Source: Methanobacteriota archaeon (lineage in GTDB: Archaea > JACRDV01). Taken from it: 9,002 bases of DNA. Positions 1 through 5,790 of this stretch are shown here, in pieces (positions within the stretch are counted from its first letter, which is position 1; every line of letters begins with the position of its first letter). The stretch spans positions 1-9,002 of the forward strand of contig JACRDV010000053.1 of NCBI GenBank assembly GCA_024860865.1. The letters run 5' to 3'. The translations under genes and the position numbers were made by a program. A model generated the notes under the pieces. It saw only the letters and a program-made list of their open reading frames with translations, did no database searches and was not told the DNA's origin.

Positions 1-1
1 A

Positions 2-151
2 AACCTTGGAAATTCTTCACTTCTTAGGAATTCAACAGCAGGGATTTGGTTTTTAGCAAAGGCCGATGAACTGGATAAAGAGACCCAGATTCTTAGGTTA
101 AAAGCTGCCGAGGTACAAGAGATTCTCAGAAAGACTTCAGAATATCGCTGA
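2..151 (+). CDS. 3' end of an unrecognised gene (C-terminal 49 residues)
   Basis: An open frame enters from the left edge and stops at TGA 149-151. The visible 49 residues have a short hydrophobic patch (AGIWFLA, about residues 13-19 of the fragment) followed by a charged, heptad-like stretch (KADELDKETQILRLKAAEVQ) that should form an amphipathic helix, ending in SEYR. The composition looks like a real protein C-terminus, with lysine- and glutamate-rich helix and no internal stop, but I recognise no family. The start lies outside the window. It is on the same strand as the deacetylase gene, 122 bases upstream of it, and that gene appears to have its own promoter. That this frame is coding is inferred only from openness and composition. 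Confidence 0.45.
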   Translation, partial: NLGNSSLLRNSTAGIWFLAKADELDKETQILRLKAAEVQEILRKTSEYR

Positions 152-215
152 GGTTAATCTAACTATTTTCGTTCCATTCTTAGAGACATAAATCTCAGTG
201 TTTTTAAACTGCTAA

Positions 216-227
216 TTTTTTATATTT
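216..227 (+). promoter_or_regulatory. Candidate TATA box for the PIG-L deacetylase gene
   Basis: The sequence TTTTTATATTT resembles the archaeal box A (TTTATATA-like). It is centred about 52 bases before the ATG at 274, which would put transcription initiation near 248 and give a leader of roughly 26 bases. The leader ends in a weak ribosome site (GGGAT just before the ATG). This is pattern matching only; the whole region is AT-rich. Confidence 0.35.
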
Positions 228-273
228 GAGCGCTGTAATGTAGACAGGCAATTTTAGAATTAGCAGGGATATA

Positions 274-882
274 ATGGAAATTATAGTTATTTCGCCCCAT
301 CCAGACGATTGTGTGCTCGGGTGTAGCGGAATTACAGCTCTCCACGCCGAAAAAGGCGATAACGTTCATGTTTTAATCCTATCAAATGGCGAAGGTGGCG
401 GCAATCCTAAAATTCGAGTTAAAGAAGCAAAGGAATCTGCGAAAATTCTAAAGATTAAATCAATCAAATTTTTCGGATTGCCCGATGGAAAAATTTCAGA
501 TGATATTGATACTATTTCATTAATTGAAAAAGAAATAGAAAAAATTAAACCCCAAAGAGTTTATTCAAACTCCCTGCACGATAGGCACCAGGATCATAGG
601 AACACATCTTTAGCATCCCTCTCAGCAGCGCGAGCAGTTCCAGAAATTTTTCTCTACGAAACTCCGAGCACACTTTTTAATTTCTCTCCAACTATTTTTA
701 TTGATATCTCAAAGAGTATTGATTTAAAAATTCAAGCTATTAAAGCTCACAAATCTCAGATTAAAAAAGCGTACACAAAACCAGATGCAATTAGAGGACT
801 CGCTCAATTTCGAGGGCATCAAAGCCGACTAACTTTTGCAGAAGCTTTCGAACTAGGGCATATTATAGTAAAAGAACTTTAG
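274..882 (+). CDS. PIG-L/LmbE family zinc-dependent N-acetyl (sugar) deacetylase
   Basis: 202 residues, a typical size for a minimal PIG-L domain. The N-terminal strand ends in the hallmark PHPDD (residues 8-12; H9 and D12 are the expected zinc and catalytic ligands). The second metal motif is HQDH at 105-108. A conserved R-x2-E-A helix (R48-E51) follows the GNGEGGG-like loop near residue 40. The family hydrolyses N-acetyl groups from GlcNAc-type sugars or sugar conjugates in the cytoplasm; archaeal members include diacetylchitobiose deacetylases, and bacterial ones include MshB and BshB of low-molecular-weight thiol synthesis. The substrate cannot be read from the sequence. The gene stands alone on the plus strand and converges on the Trm112-like gene 35 bases away. 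Chemically it would fit a sugar pathway with the ATP-grasp/nucleotidyltransferase pair 6 kb downstream, but that link is only a guess. Confidence 0.9.
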   Translation: MEIIVISPHPDDCVLGCSGITALHAEKGDNVHVLILSNGEGGGNPKIRVKEAKESAKILKIKSIKFFGLPDGKISDDIDTISLIEKEIEKIKPQRVYSNSLHDRHQDHRNTSLASLSAARAVPEIFLYETPSTLFNFSPTIFIDISKSIDLKIQAIKAHKSQIKKAYTKPDAIRGLAQFRGHQSRLTFAEAFELGHIIVKEL

Positions 883-917
883 TTTTAACTTCAAAATTCT
901 TTCAAAGGCTAAAAGCG

Positions 918-1088
918 CTAGTACGGCAGCATGTTCGGTATTCCATCTTCAATTGGATATTTTTTGTTGCATTTTTTGCAGTAAAATTCGCCTTCTAGTA
1001 TTTCATCGCTTTCTTCCTTAGCAACTTTTAAATCTAAATCGCCTTTGCAAATTGGACAACATAGAATTTCGATTAAATCTTTCCTCAT
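918..1088 (-). CDS. Trm112-family small zinc protein
   Basis: A short 56-residue gene, easily missed because of its size. It starts MRKDLIEILCCPICKG, has a second cysteine pair (C37-x2-C40, FYCKKC), and ends with YPIEDGIPNMLPY, the signature C-terminus of Trm112-like proteins (Y-P-I-x-D-G-I-P-x-L-L-P). C11/C14 and C37/C40 should form a zinc knuckle. Trm112 activates and stabilises several SAM-dependent methyltransferases acting on tRNA, rRNA or release factor, in eukaryotes and Archaea; short bacterial relatives are of unclear role. A good ribosome site (TGGAG) sits about 9 bases before the ATG at 1088, which supports the start. It lies 36 bases downstream of the HEPN gene on the same strand, so it may be the last gene of the comA-comB-MNT-HEPN unit, although a TATA-like sequence in the gap could give it its own promoter. 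Confidence 0.85.
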   Translation of the reverse strand: MRKDLIEILCCPICKGDLDLKVAKEESDEILEGEFYCKKCNKKYPIEDGIPNMLPY

Positions 1089-1114
1089 AAATGATTCTCC
1101 AGCAATTACTCTTT

Positions 1115-1127
1115 TTTTGATATATCA
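1115..1127 (-). promoter_or_regulatory. Possible internal promoter for the Trm112-like gene
   Basis: On the minus strand the sequence TGATATATCAAAAA overlaps the HEPN stop codon (TGA at 1127-1125) and lies about 30 bases before the Trm112-like ATG. It matches an archaeal box A in composition and spacing, and would give a leader of only a few bases. It could allow the small gene to be expressed independently of the upstream genes. Support is motif and distance only. Confidence 0.3.
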
Positions 1128-1547
1128 GGCTTTAATTAATTTCTTACAATTGCTATATACTCGTTCCGCTTCTTTTAGCGCTTTAATCCCGTCAGGTTCG
1201 TTAAAAAGCATCGATGGTGGCTTTTGGCTAGATTCATCCCCATAAAAAGCTGGACCCCTTTTCTTAGCTAAGTCAATAGAAGAATTTACCATAAAATCAA
1301 CTTCAACTTTGAACCAATCAGGAAGATTTCTAATCTTCACTGCCTGAAGCAAAATATCTCCTACATCATGGTCTTTAGGATATTCTATCGCTAAATATCT
1401 TAAAACAGCTTTTAACGAGAGCTCTACTGTTTCTTGTGATCTTTTAATTGTTAAAGGATAATCTTTACTTAATAAAGCATTCTTCGCTTCATTCAGCGTC
1501 CTTTCAGCTCTGGTAATATAGTCTAATGCCATTTCACTGCTTTTCAA
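1125..1547 (-). CDS. HEPN domain protein, partner of the adjacent MNT nucleotidyltransferase
   Basis: 140 residues, all-helical, typical of PF05168-type HEPN proteins. The N-terminus (ALDYITRAERTLNEAKNAL) and the HDVGDILL segment (H60) match the family. The tail RGPAFYGDE (97-105), followed by an L-F-N-E-P-D-x-x-x-A-L-K-E-A-E helix, is usual in archaeal HEPN proteins. The canonical HEPN ribonuclease motif R-x(4-6)-H is not present: the nearest arginine before H60 is R50, giving R-x9-H. RNase activity is therefore doubtful. The start is TTG at 1547, overlapping the MNT stop (TTGA), with a GGAGAGG ribosome site about 10 bases upstream. An in-frame ATG at 1532 (residue 6) is the alternative but has no clear ribosome site. 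Coupling to the MNT gene suggests a two-component complex, either toxin-antitoxin-like or a housekeeping nucleotidyltransferase complex. Confidence 0.85.
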   Translation of the reverse strand: MKSSEMALDYITRAERTLNEAKNALLSKDYPLTIKRSQETVELSLKAVLRYLAIEYPKDHDVGDILLQAVKIRNLPDWFKVEVDFMVNSSIDLAKKRGPAFYGDESSQKPPSMLFNEPDGIKALKEAERVYSNCKKLIKA

Positions 1548-2062
1548 ATCTCAACTACCTCTCCTAGCTTATAATCTGGCTTTAGATCCCAGTACCATTT
1601 TCCAGGTTTGAGAAAAATTTTTTTAGCACCGATTTTCTCAAGTTTTTTTTCAAGTTCTTTTAAATGATTTTTTATGAAATCATTTTTATCGTACAAAATA
1701 ATGCCGTCAGTGATTATATCCAGCAGAATTGGCGGATTTTTTATTATTTCATCAGGTGTGAGTGGAACTGGGCTAATCAATGTACCAAACTTCAGCTCTT
1801 TTAGCTTTTGATAGGCTTCAGTTTGTCTAAGCTTTTTTTCAATTTCATTAAAGACCTCGAATCTACTGCCGAAAGAACTGGCAAAACTTTTTGAAACAAC
1901 TAAAAAATCAAGATCGCTACCTTCTCCAGCTTCTTCTCTAGCTACACTACCATACAAAACTAAAGAAATTAAATTTTCTTTAAAATAGCCTTTTATTGAT
2001 TTAACAATCAAAGTTATATAATCTCGATATTCGCTTTGAATTGAACTGCTATTTCCCACCAT
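1544..2062 (-). CDS. MNT-type nucleotidyltransferase (minimal nucleotidyltransferase)
   Basis: 172 residues. The pol-beta-type catalytic signature is clear: LVLYGSVAREEAGEGSDLD, with G38-S39 and metal ligands D50 and D52. The tail WYWDLKPDYKLGEV (156-169) is shared by a group of archaeal nucleotidyltransferases. In the strand where a third carboxylate is usually expected (about 91-101, KFGTLISPVPL) I see no Asp or Glu, so catalysis may use a different residue or be weak. MNT proteins paired with HEPN partners are known to transfer AMP to tyrosines of the HEPN toxin; whether that applies here is inferred. The ATG at 2062 is 6 bases after the comB stop; GGTGAG abuts the ATG, leaving little spacing, so the GTG of codon 2 is a possible alternative start. 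The spacing indicates co-transcription with comA-comB. Confidence 0.85.
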   Translation of the reverse strand: MVGNSSSIQSEYRDYITLIVKSIKGYFKENLISLVLYGSVAREEAGEGSDLDFLVVSKSFASSFGSRFEVFNEIEKKLRQTEAYQKLKELKFGTLISPVPLTPDEIIKNPPILLDIITDGIILYDKNDFIKNHLKELEKKLEKIGAKKIFLKPGKWYWDLKPDYKLGEVVEI

Positions 2063-2068
2063 CTCACC

Positions 2069-2800
2069 CTAAACTTGCTCAAATTTCACAAATGCCCCAT
2101 TACTAAAAATAGGAACAACATCGGTTAAATTAGCTTTTGAGCAATATTCAATATCTTCAATATTTTTAAAGGATTTTAATCTTTCACCCGTTTCCGAGCT
2201 TTCAATGAAACTCTTAATTTTATTTTGGTCATAATTAGCATAAATAGCGGCAGATTTTGCCCTTTCAGTTAACTGGTTGATTTCAAATCGACTCGCAATT
2301 AAACCCGCTCCAATCCAATCCTCAATTGCAAATTTTCCGATCCTTCCAACTGCCAAAATAGTGACGTTAGTTCGATATTTATTTGCAAGGGTTTTAGCTA
2401 CATTTGCTACTGCATATGTATTGATAAGAGCACCGATTAAAATTTCCTTAGCAAAGGGCTTAATTGCATTTATTGCTCTAGTACCATTTGTAGTGGTTAA
2501 AACTATTGTTTTATTTTTAACATCGCTTTTTGAAAGCTTAGCTGGAGAGTTGTTTAAATCAAAAGTAGGTATTTCTACTCCAAATCTTTCTCCAGCAAGA
2601 ATTGCACCCTCAAATTCTTTAGCAATTGTCTTGGCTTCCTCGATATCGCCAACAGCGACTACTCTTTGGGCTCCATTTGCTAAAGCTGTTATAATAGTTG
2701 AGCTCGTTCTTAAAACATCAACTAAAATGAAAATATTTCGATCAAAAAAAGGTTGTGCTTCAAGATAAGGGATAGCGTCAATAACAATATCAAAGGCCAA
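2069..2800 (-). CDS. comB: 2-phosphosulfolactate phosphatase ComB
   Basis: 243 residues, full length for the ComB family. It hydrolyses (R)-2-phospho-3-sulfolactate to sulfolactate and phosphate, with Mg, in the cytoplasm; this is the second step of coenzyme M synthesis from phosphoenolpyruvate. Recognisable family blocks in order: VDVLRTSSTI (27-36), AGERFG (69-74), DLNNSP (81-86), TTNGTRA (103-109), and the E160-D161...GAG (164-166) region. The start is TTG at 2800: no in-frame ATG lies nearby, and a strong ribosome site AGGAG sits 6 bases before it. It lies 16 bases after the comA stop, so the two are co-transcribed, and the MNT gene follows after 6 bases. The identification rests on these motifs together with linkage to comA, comD and comE. 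Confidence 0.95.
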   Translation of the reverse strand: MAFDIVIDAIPYLEAQPFFDRNIFILVDVLRTSSTIITALANGAQRVVAVGDIEEAKTIAKEFEGAILAGERFGVEIPTFDLNNSPAKLSKSDVKNKTIVLTTTNGTRAINAIKPFAKEILIGALINTYAVANVAKTLANKYRTNVTILAVGRIGKFAIEDWIGAGLIASRFEINQLTERAKSAAIYANYDQNKIKSFIESSETGERLKSFKNIEDIEYCSKANLTDVVPIFSNGAFVKFEQV

Positions 2801-2816
2801 CTTAAACTCCTATTTA

Positions 2817-3587
2817 CTATTTGTTTAGCACGTCTGCCCTTAAACCTCGGCGAAGGGTTTCAAGTGGAATCACTTCTTCAGGTCTAATGTTTCCTAAGTT
2901 TACATCAGGTCCAAACCTTTTAATTAAAAACACTTGTTGGTTCTTCAATGGGGCTTCAAAAATTAAATCCTTAATGTCAACTTGTTTAACTATTGATATT
3001 ACTCGAGGAAGCACGACCTCTCCATGTTCATTAAAAATACCTGTTGTTCCAGTTTCTCTAGCCTCAAGCGATACTTTTTCCGCTCCTAAATTGAGATATT
3101 CTTTTATTAATCTAATTCGCTCGTCAACTGTAATAGTTTGATCTTTTTCATAGCTTTTTTTTCCCACTTCAGCAAAAACTTTAAACCCAAGGCTTTTTGC
3201 AGTTTTAAGTATTTCGCTTCTTTGCTCCGGTGTTAGATCTATTACGCCTTCAGAAATCTCAAATGCAGTTAATCCAAGTTCTTTTACCTCTGTTAAAAAA
3301 TTCTTAACTTTACCCTGTAAAAGCGCTATTTCAAAGGAAGTTCCACCATTCATCACATAAATTTTATTTTTTCTATAAAGTTCAATTTTTTGTTTGAGTA
3401 AATCTTTTGAAAATAGTTGCCATGTTCCCCAACCAAGTTTTATAACATCGATAAATTCTCCTGCTGTTGAAAGTAAATCTTCGGCGCCACGAATTCCCAA
3501 TCCTTTATCTAGAACTATGGTGAGGCCTTGAGCCCTTGGTTTTGAGTTCCGGTTAGGAACTTGTATATCGCCTAAAATTGTCCTCAT
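2817..3587 (-). CDS. comA: Phosphosulfolactate synthase ComA
   Basis: 256 residues from the preferred start. ComA adds sulfite to phosphoenolpyruvate to give (R)-2-phospho-3-sulfolactate, the committing step of CoM synthesis; it is a TIM-barrel, Mg-dependent enzyme. Family blocks (numbered from the upstream ATG at 3599): GLTIVLDKGLG (25-35), IKLGWGTW, NGGTSFE, FEISEGVIDL, FAEVGKK, LEARE, and NLGNIRPEEVIPLETLRRGLR near the C-terminus. Two in-frame ATGs exist. I prefer the one at 3587 because GAGGT stands 5 bases before it, whereas the ATG at 3599 has no ribosome site; the longer form would add MRFK. An AT-rich stretch at 3603-3617 could be a box A giving an essentially leaderless message starting near 3587. 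The gene heads the comAB-MNT-HEPN cluster and lies 47 bases downstream of the ATPase stop (35 from the upstream ATG), so read-through from there is possible. Confidence 0.94.
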   Translation of the reverse strand: MRTILGDIQVPNRNSKPRAQGLTIVLDKGLGIRGAEDLLSTAGEFIDVIKLGWGTWQLFSKDLLKQKIELYRKNKIYVMNGGTSFEIALLQGKVKNFLTEVKELGLTAFEISEGVIDLTPEQRSEILKTAKSLGFKVFAEVGKKSYEKDQTITVDERIRLIKEYLNLGAEKVSLEARETGTTGIFNEHGEVVLPRVISIVKQVDIKDLIFEAPLKNQQVFLIKRFGPDVNLGNIRPEEVIPLETLRRGLRADVLNK

Positions 3588-3602
3588 TTTAAACCTCATT
3601 CA

Positions 3603-3617
3603 ATAAATTTTTTAAAT
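3603..3617 (-). promoter_or_regulatory. Candidate box A for the comA-comB cluster
   Basis: In the 47-base gap between the ATPase stop and the preferred comA start, the minus strand reads ATTTAAAAAATTTAT. Its 5' part (TTTAAA) lies about 26 bases before the preferred comA ATG at 3587, the usual box A to initiation distance, so the transcript would be nearly leaderless. If it works, comAB does not depend on transcription of the GC-richer ATPase gene. AT-rich sequence is common here, so support is modest. Confidence 0.35.
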
Positions 3618-3634
3618 GGTTAGTTTCCTGCTGG

Positions 3635-5035
3635 CTAGTTTTTCTTAAGGAGATCTTTAAGTTCTAGGATAACATAGCCTTGCTTGGAAAGTTCTTCTTT
3701 ACCTTGGACCTTCTTGGCGAACAGGCCCAAGTATTCTGTCCGGTTTTCTTTCCTCCATCTAAAGTCTTGAACCTTTCGCTCGAGCATTTGAAGTATCTTT
3801 TTGGCCTCAGCCTCTTTTAGACTGCTCCACTTTACTTCGAAGAACATTGCCGAGGGTTGGGCTTCATCTAGGGCTACACCATCGATTTCTATGTCTCTAA
3901 ACCACCATCTTCCCACACTTTTCGGACGGATGGGCAAAAGGCCCTTTACTGTGAGGTGCCATAGGTTTTCTCTGAAAAGCTGCTCAAAGACTGTTCCAAG
4001 GTATACTTTATAGTCCCGTTGTACTTTCTCTATGATTGGCCCTATGTTCCCTAGCTCTAAGTCGGATTTGTTTGGGAAGAGGTATCGGAACCAGAAGGCC
4101 ATGTAGGGATCGGCTATGCAATGGAGGGCCTTCCGTGGCTTAAGCCTCTCTCCGACTGGGTAGAGACGCTCCACCCAACCAAGTTCTTCCAGCACATTCA
4201 CATATTTTGAAAGGAGGCTTTTTTCAAGACCTGTAGAGTTAGCTATCTCGCCGAAGGATGATGCGCCTAAGGCTACGGCCCTGAGTATGGCTGAGTAGAA
4301 CCTTGGCTCACGAAGCTCCTCCCTAAGCAGAAACTCAGCCTCACCATAGAGGAACTCCCCTTTCCTAAGGAACCTTTCCGATACGTTAGCCCAAAAGGAA
4401 ACGTTGGGGTCGAACTTGAGGAGATACGCTGGAATCCCGCCGAGGCACCCGTAAACCCTGACGAGATCTTCTTCACTGTATTTGGGGAAGAACTCACTGA
4501 GGTATTGGAAACGTAAAGGTATGAGCTTCCATTGCCCAGTCCTTCTGCCGTAGAGAGGACTTCTGTAGCCCAACACCTCTGTCTCCATTATGCCCACGGA
4601 TGAACCGAGGAGAATGAGCATAACTCGGCTGTTTTTAAGCTTCAGGTCCCAGATCTTCTGAAAAATAGACGGTATGGCCTTGTTGCCCTCGATGAGAGCG
4701 GGAAACTCGTCTAGGGCTACAATGATCCTGCCTCCCTTCCACCATTTTAGGAACTCTTCAAAAAGCTCCAGCCAGCCTTTCACCTCGAGCTTTGCGAAGG
4801 ATTCATCTTTAAGCACCTGGGCCATTTTTGCTCGTAACTCGAGAAGTAGGTCCTTTTCAGGTCTCCTATCAGCCAGAAAATATAGAGCGGGCTTTCCCTT
4901 GATGAATCTTGCGACAAGCTCGGTCTTACCGACCCTTCTACGCCCATATATAACTACAAGCTCGGGGCCCGTAGTATTGAATTTTTCCTCTAAGAACTGG
5001 AGCTCTTGATCCCTATTAACGAATAGTTGAATCAT
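3635..5035 (-). CDS. Archaeal DEXX-box ATPase with winged helix and PD-(D/E)XK-like DUF234 tail
   Basis: 466 residues, the normal length for the archaeal ATPase_2 (PF01637) plus DUF234 (PF03008) family, with no frameshift. Order of elements: MIQLFVNRDQELQFLEEKF start, Walker A GRRRVGKT (31-38), Walker B IIVALDEF (104-111, D109/E110), sensor-like LLGSS (142-146), the family GGIPAYL block (199-205), a winged helix-turn-helix at about 255-292, then the C-terminal domain with E351, D385 (EIDGVA) and E400-x-K402 (FEVKW), matching a PD-(D/E)XK nuclease core. Paralogues are numerous and patchily distributed in archaeal genomes, and their cellular role is unresolved. The gene is distinctly GC-richer than its surroundings (31 G/C in 4321-4380 against 14 in 2461-2520, hand counts). 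It lies between comA and comD, and its ATG is inside a 41-bp palindrome, all suggestive of horizontal arrival and self-regulation. Confidence 0.92.
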   Translation of the reverse strand: MIQLFVNRDQELQFLEEKFNTTGPELVVIYGRRRVGKTELVARFIKGKPALYFLADRRPEKDLLLELRAKMAQVLKDESFAKLEVKGWLELFEEFLKWWKGGRIIVALDEFPALIEGNKAIPSIFQKIWDLKLKNSRVMLILLGSSVGIMETEVLGYRSPLYGRRTGQWKLIPLRFQYLSEFFPKYSEEDLVRVYGCLGGIPAYLLKFDPNVSFWANVSERFLRKGEFLYGEAEFLLREELREPRFYSAILRAVALGASSFGEIANSTGLEKSLLSKYVNVLEELGWVERLYPVGERLKPRKALHCIADPYMAFWFRYLFPNKSDLELGNIGPIIEKVQRDYKVYLGTVFEQLFRENLWHLTVKGLLPIRPKSVGRWWFRDIEIDGVALDEAQPSAMFFEVKWSSLKEAEAKKILQMLERKVQDFRWRKENRTEYLGLFAKKVQGKEELSKQGYVILELKDLLKKN

Positions 5036-5062
5036 GAGTATAATACTCGTAATTCAACTATT
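5022..5062. repeat. 41-bp imperfect palindrome across the ATPase start codon
   Basis: Two 20-base arms (5022-5041 and 5043-5062) flank a single central A at 5042. They match as inverted repeats except at two positions. The outer 11 bases (AATAGTTGAAT / ATTCAACTATT) are perfect, and the inner 13 bases GAGTATAATACTC (5036-5048) form a perfect odd palindrome. The ATPase ATG is at 5035-5033, so the left arm encodes its first residues (MIQLF). On the minus strand CTTAAATAG just upstream (about 5058-5066) is a plausible box A, which would place initiation at the palindrome centre. This is well placed for an operator, perhaps bound by the ATPase's own winged helix, or for a leader hairpin; it could instead be a relic of insertion. 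Confidence 0.8.
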
Positions 5063-5289
5063 TAAGCTTAAGGTCCATGTTGACGACAACGATTGATCGG
5101 GATGCGATGCGGCCTCTTTATGTGTTTTTGTGGTTGAAGATCAAAACCTCCAGTTATATTCTTAAGAATACTTCATCCTCTGCATTGTCTTTCAATTCCC
5201 TTTTAATGGGATTTACCTTTTACATTCCATTGGAAAGTACAAAAGTTAAAGTCTACATTAAGCGAATTAGCTATAGGTATTTGGATACC
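5036..5289. promoter_or_regulatory. Divergent intergenic region between the ATPase gene and comD
   Basis: 254 bases without a convincing gene. It contains half of the 41-bp palindrome, a TTAAGCTTAA palindrome at 5062-5071, a perfect 14-bp palindrome at 5157-5170, and presumably the promoters for the ATPase (minus) and comDE (plus). The part up to about 5150 is less AT-rich than the rest, as in the ATPase gene, then composition falls back to that of comD. The frame of comD stays open upstream to an ATG at 5077, but that extension does not resemble any ComD N-terminus and I treat it as non-coding. Confidence 0.6.
5157..5170. repeat. Perfect 14-bp palindrome upstream of comD
   Basis: TATTCTTAAGAATA reads identically on both strands. 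It begins next to a TATA-like TTATATTC (5154-5161) on the plus strand and lies about 120 bases before the comD ATG. The position is suitable for an operator controlling comDE. Chance palindromes of this length are uncommon but possible in AT-rich DNA. Confidence 0.55.
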
Positions 5290-5790
5290 ATGAAAAAAAG
5301 CACTTTGGCAATCCTTCAGGGATTAAAAAGCGTAGGCATCAACTTTATCGTGAGTTTTCCATGCGTTTTACTAGAAGAGGTTATCAGAGCAATCGATTCA
5401 GAAAGAACTTTTAAGCACGTTCGTGTTACAAGAGAGGAAGAAGGGGTCGGAATTTCTGCAGGAGCCTACTTGGGTGGAAAAAAACCAGCTATATTAATGC
5501 AAAATTCCGGTTTAGGCAATTCAATAAATGCATTTGCTTCTTTGATTAATTTTTATAGAATTCCGTTGCTTCTATTAATAAGTCATAGAGGGGTTTTAGG
5601 TGAAGAAGTAGCAGCTCAAATTCCAATGGGTTTAGCTACGCCAAAGTTGCTCCAGGTATTGGGAATTCCTTTCTTTGAACCCTTTTCAGCTGAAGAAATA
5701 AGTAAAACAATAAAAAAGGCTCAAGCTGTTGCTGAGTCCAATCAAAAACCTTTTGCAATCTTATTAACTAAACCGGTGTTGGCAAAGTGA
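5290..5790 (+). CDS. comD: Sulfopyruvate decarboxylase, alpha subunit (ComD)
   Basis: 166 residues from the ATG at 5290, close to the usual ComD size (about 165-170). It is the pyrimidine-binding half of a thiamine-diphosphate decarboxylase: the glutamate-rich RVTREEEGVGISAGAYLGG (45-63) supplies the ThDP-activating Glu, followed by QNSGLGNSINA (71-81), and then LLISHRG. With ComE it converts sulfopyruvate to sulfoacetaldehyde and CO2 in CoM synthesis. The N-terminus MKKSTLAILQGLKSVGINFIV matches the fold directly, so the 71-residue upstream extension to 5077 is rejected. The ribosome site is weak (TAGGT about 13 bases upstream). The stop overlaps the comE GTG start, indicating translational coupling. 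The subunits are separate here, whereas Methanosarcina-type genomes carry a fused comDE. Confidence 0.94.
   Translation: MKKSTLAILQGLKSVGINFIVSFPCVLLEEVIRAIDSERTFKHVRVTREEEGVGISAGAYLGGKKPAILMQNSGLGNSINAFASLINFYRIPLLLLISHRGVLGEEVAAQIPMGLATPKLLQVLGIPFFEPFSAEEISKTIKKAQAVAESNQKPFAILLTKPVLAK

Noticed and set aside
183-205. Possible hairpin terminator (GAGA...TCTC followed by five Ts) after the first partial gene.
   Set aside because: The stem is only 4 base pairs and archaeal termination does not need a hairpin; too weak to call.
2277-2768. A 163-residue plus-strand open frame.
   Set aside because: It lies wholly antisense to comB, which has clear family motifs; its composition is that of a shadow frame.
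2821-3141. A 106-residue plus-strand open frame.
   Set aside because: Antisense to the conserved C-terminal half of comA, with Ser/Thr-rich shadow composition.
4273-5009. Open frames on both strands inside the ATPase gene (4273-4497 minus, 4674-5009 plus).
   Set aside because: They are out of frame with a full-length conserved ATPase, and their serine-rich translations look like shadows of a GC-richer gene.
3600-5150. Transposon ends or target-site duplication around the ATPase gene.
   Set aside because: No matching inverted repeats between the two borders and no convincing short direct duplication could be found by eye; the 41-bp palindrome has no counterpart at the 3' end.
5077-5289. A 71-residue N-terminal extension of ComD in the same frame, starting with ATG at 5077.
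   Set aside because: The sequence from 5290 already gives a complete ComD of normal length; the extension resembles no ComD N-terminus and overlaps the probable promoter region.
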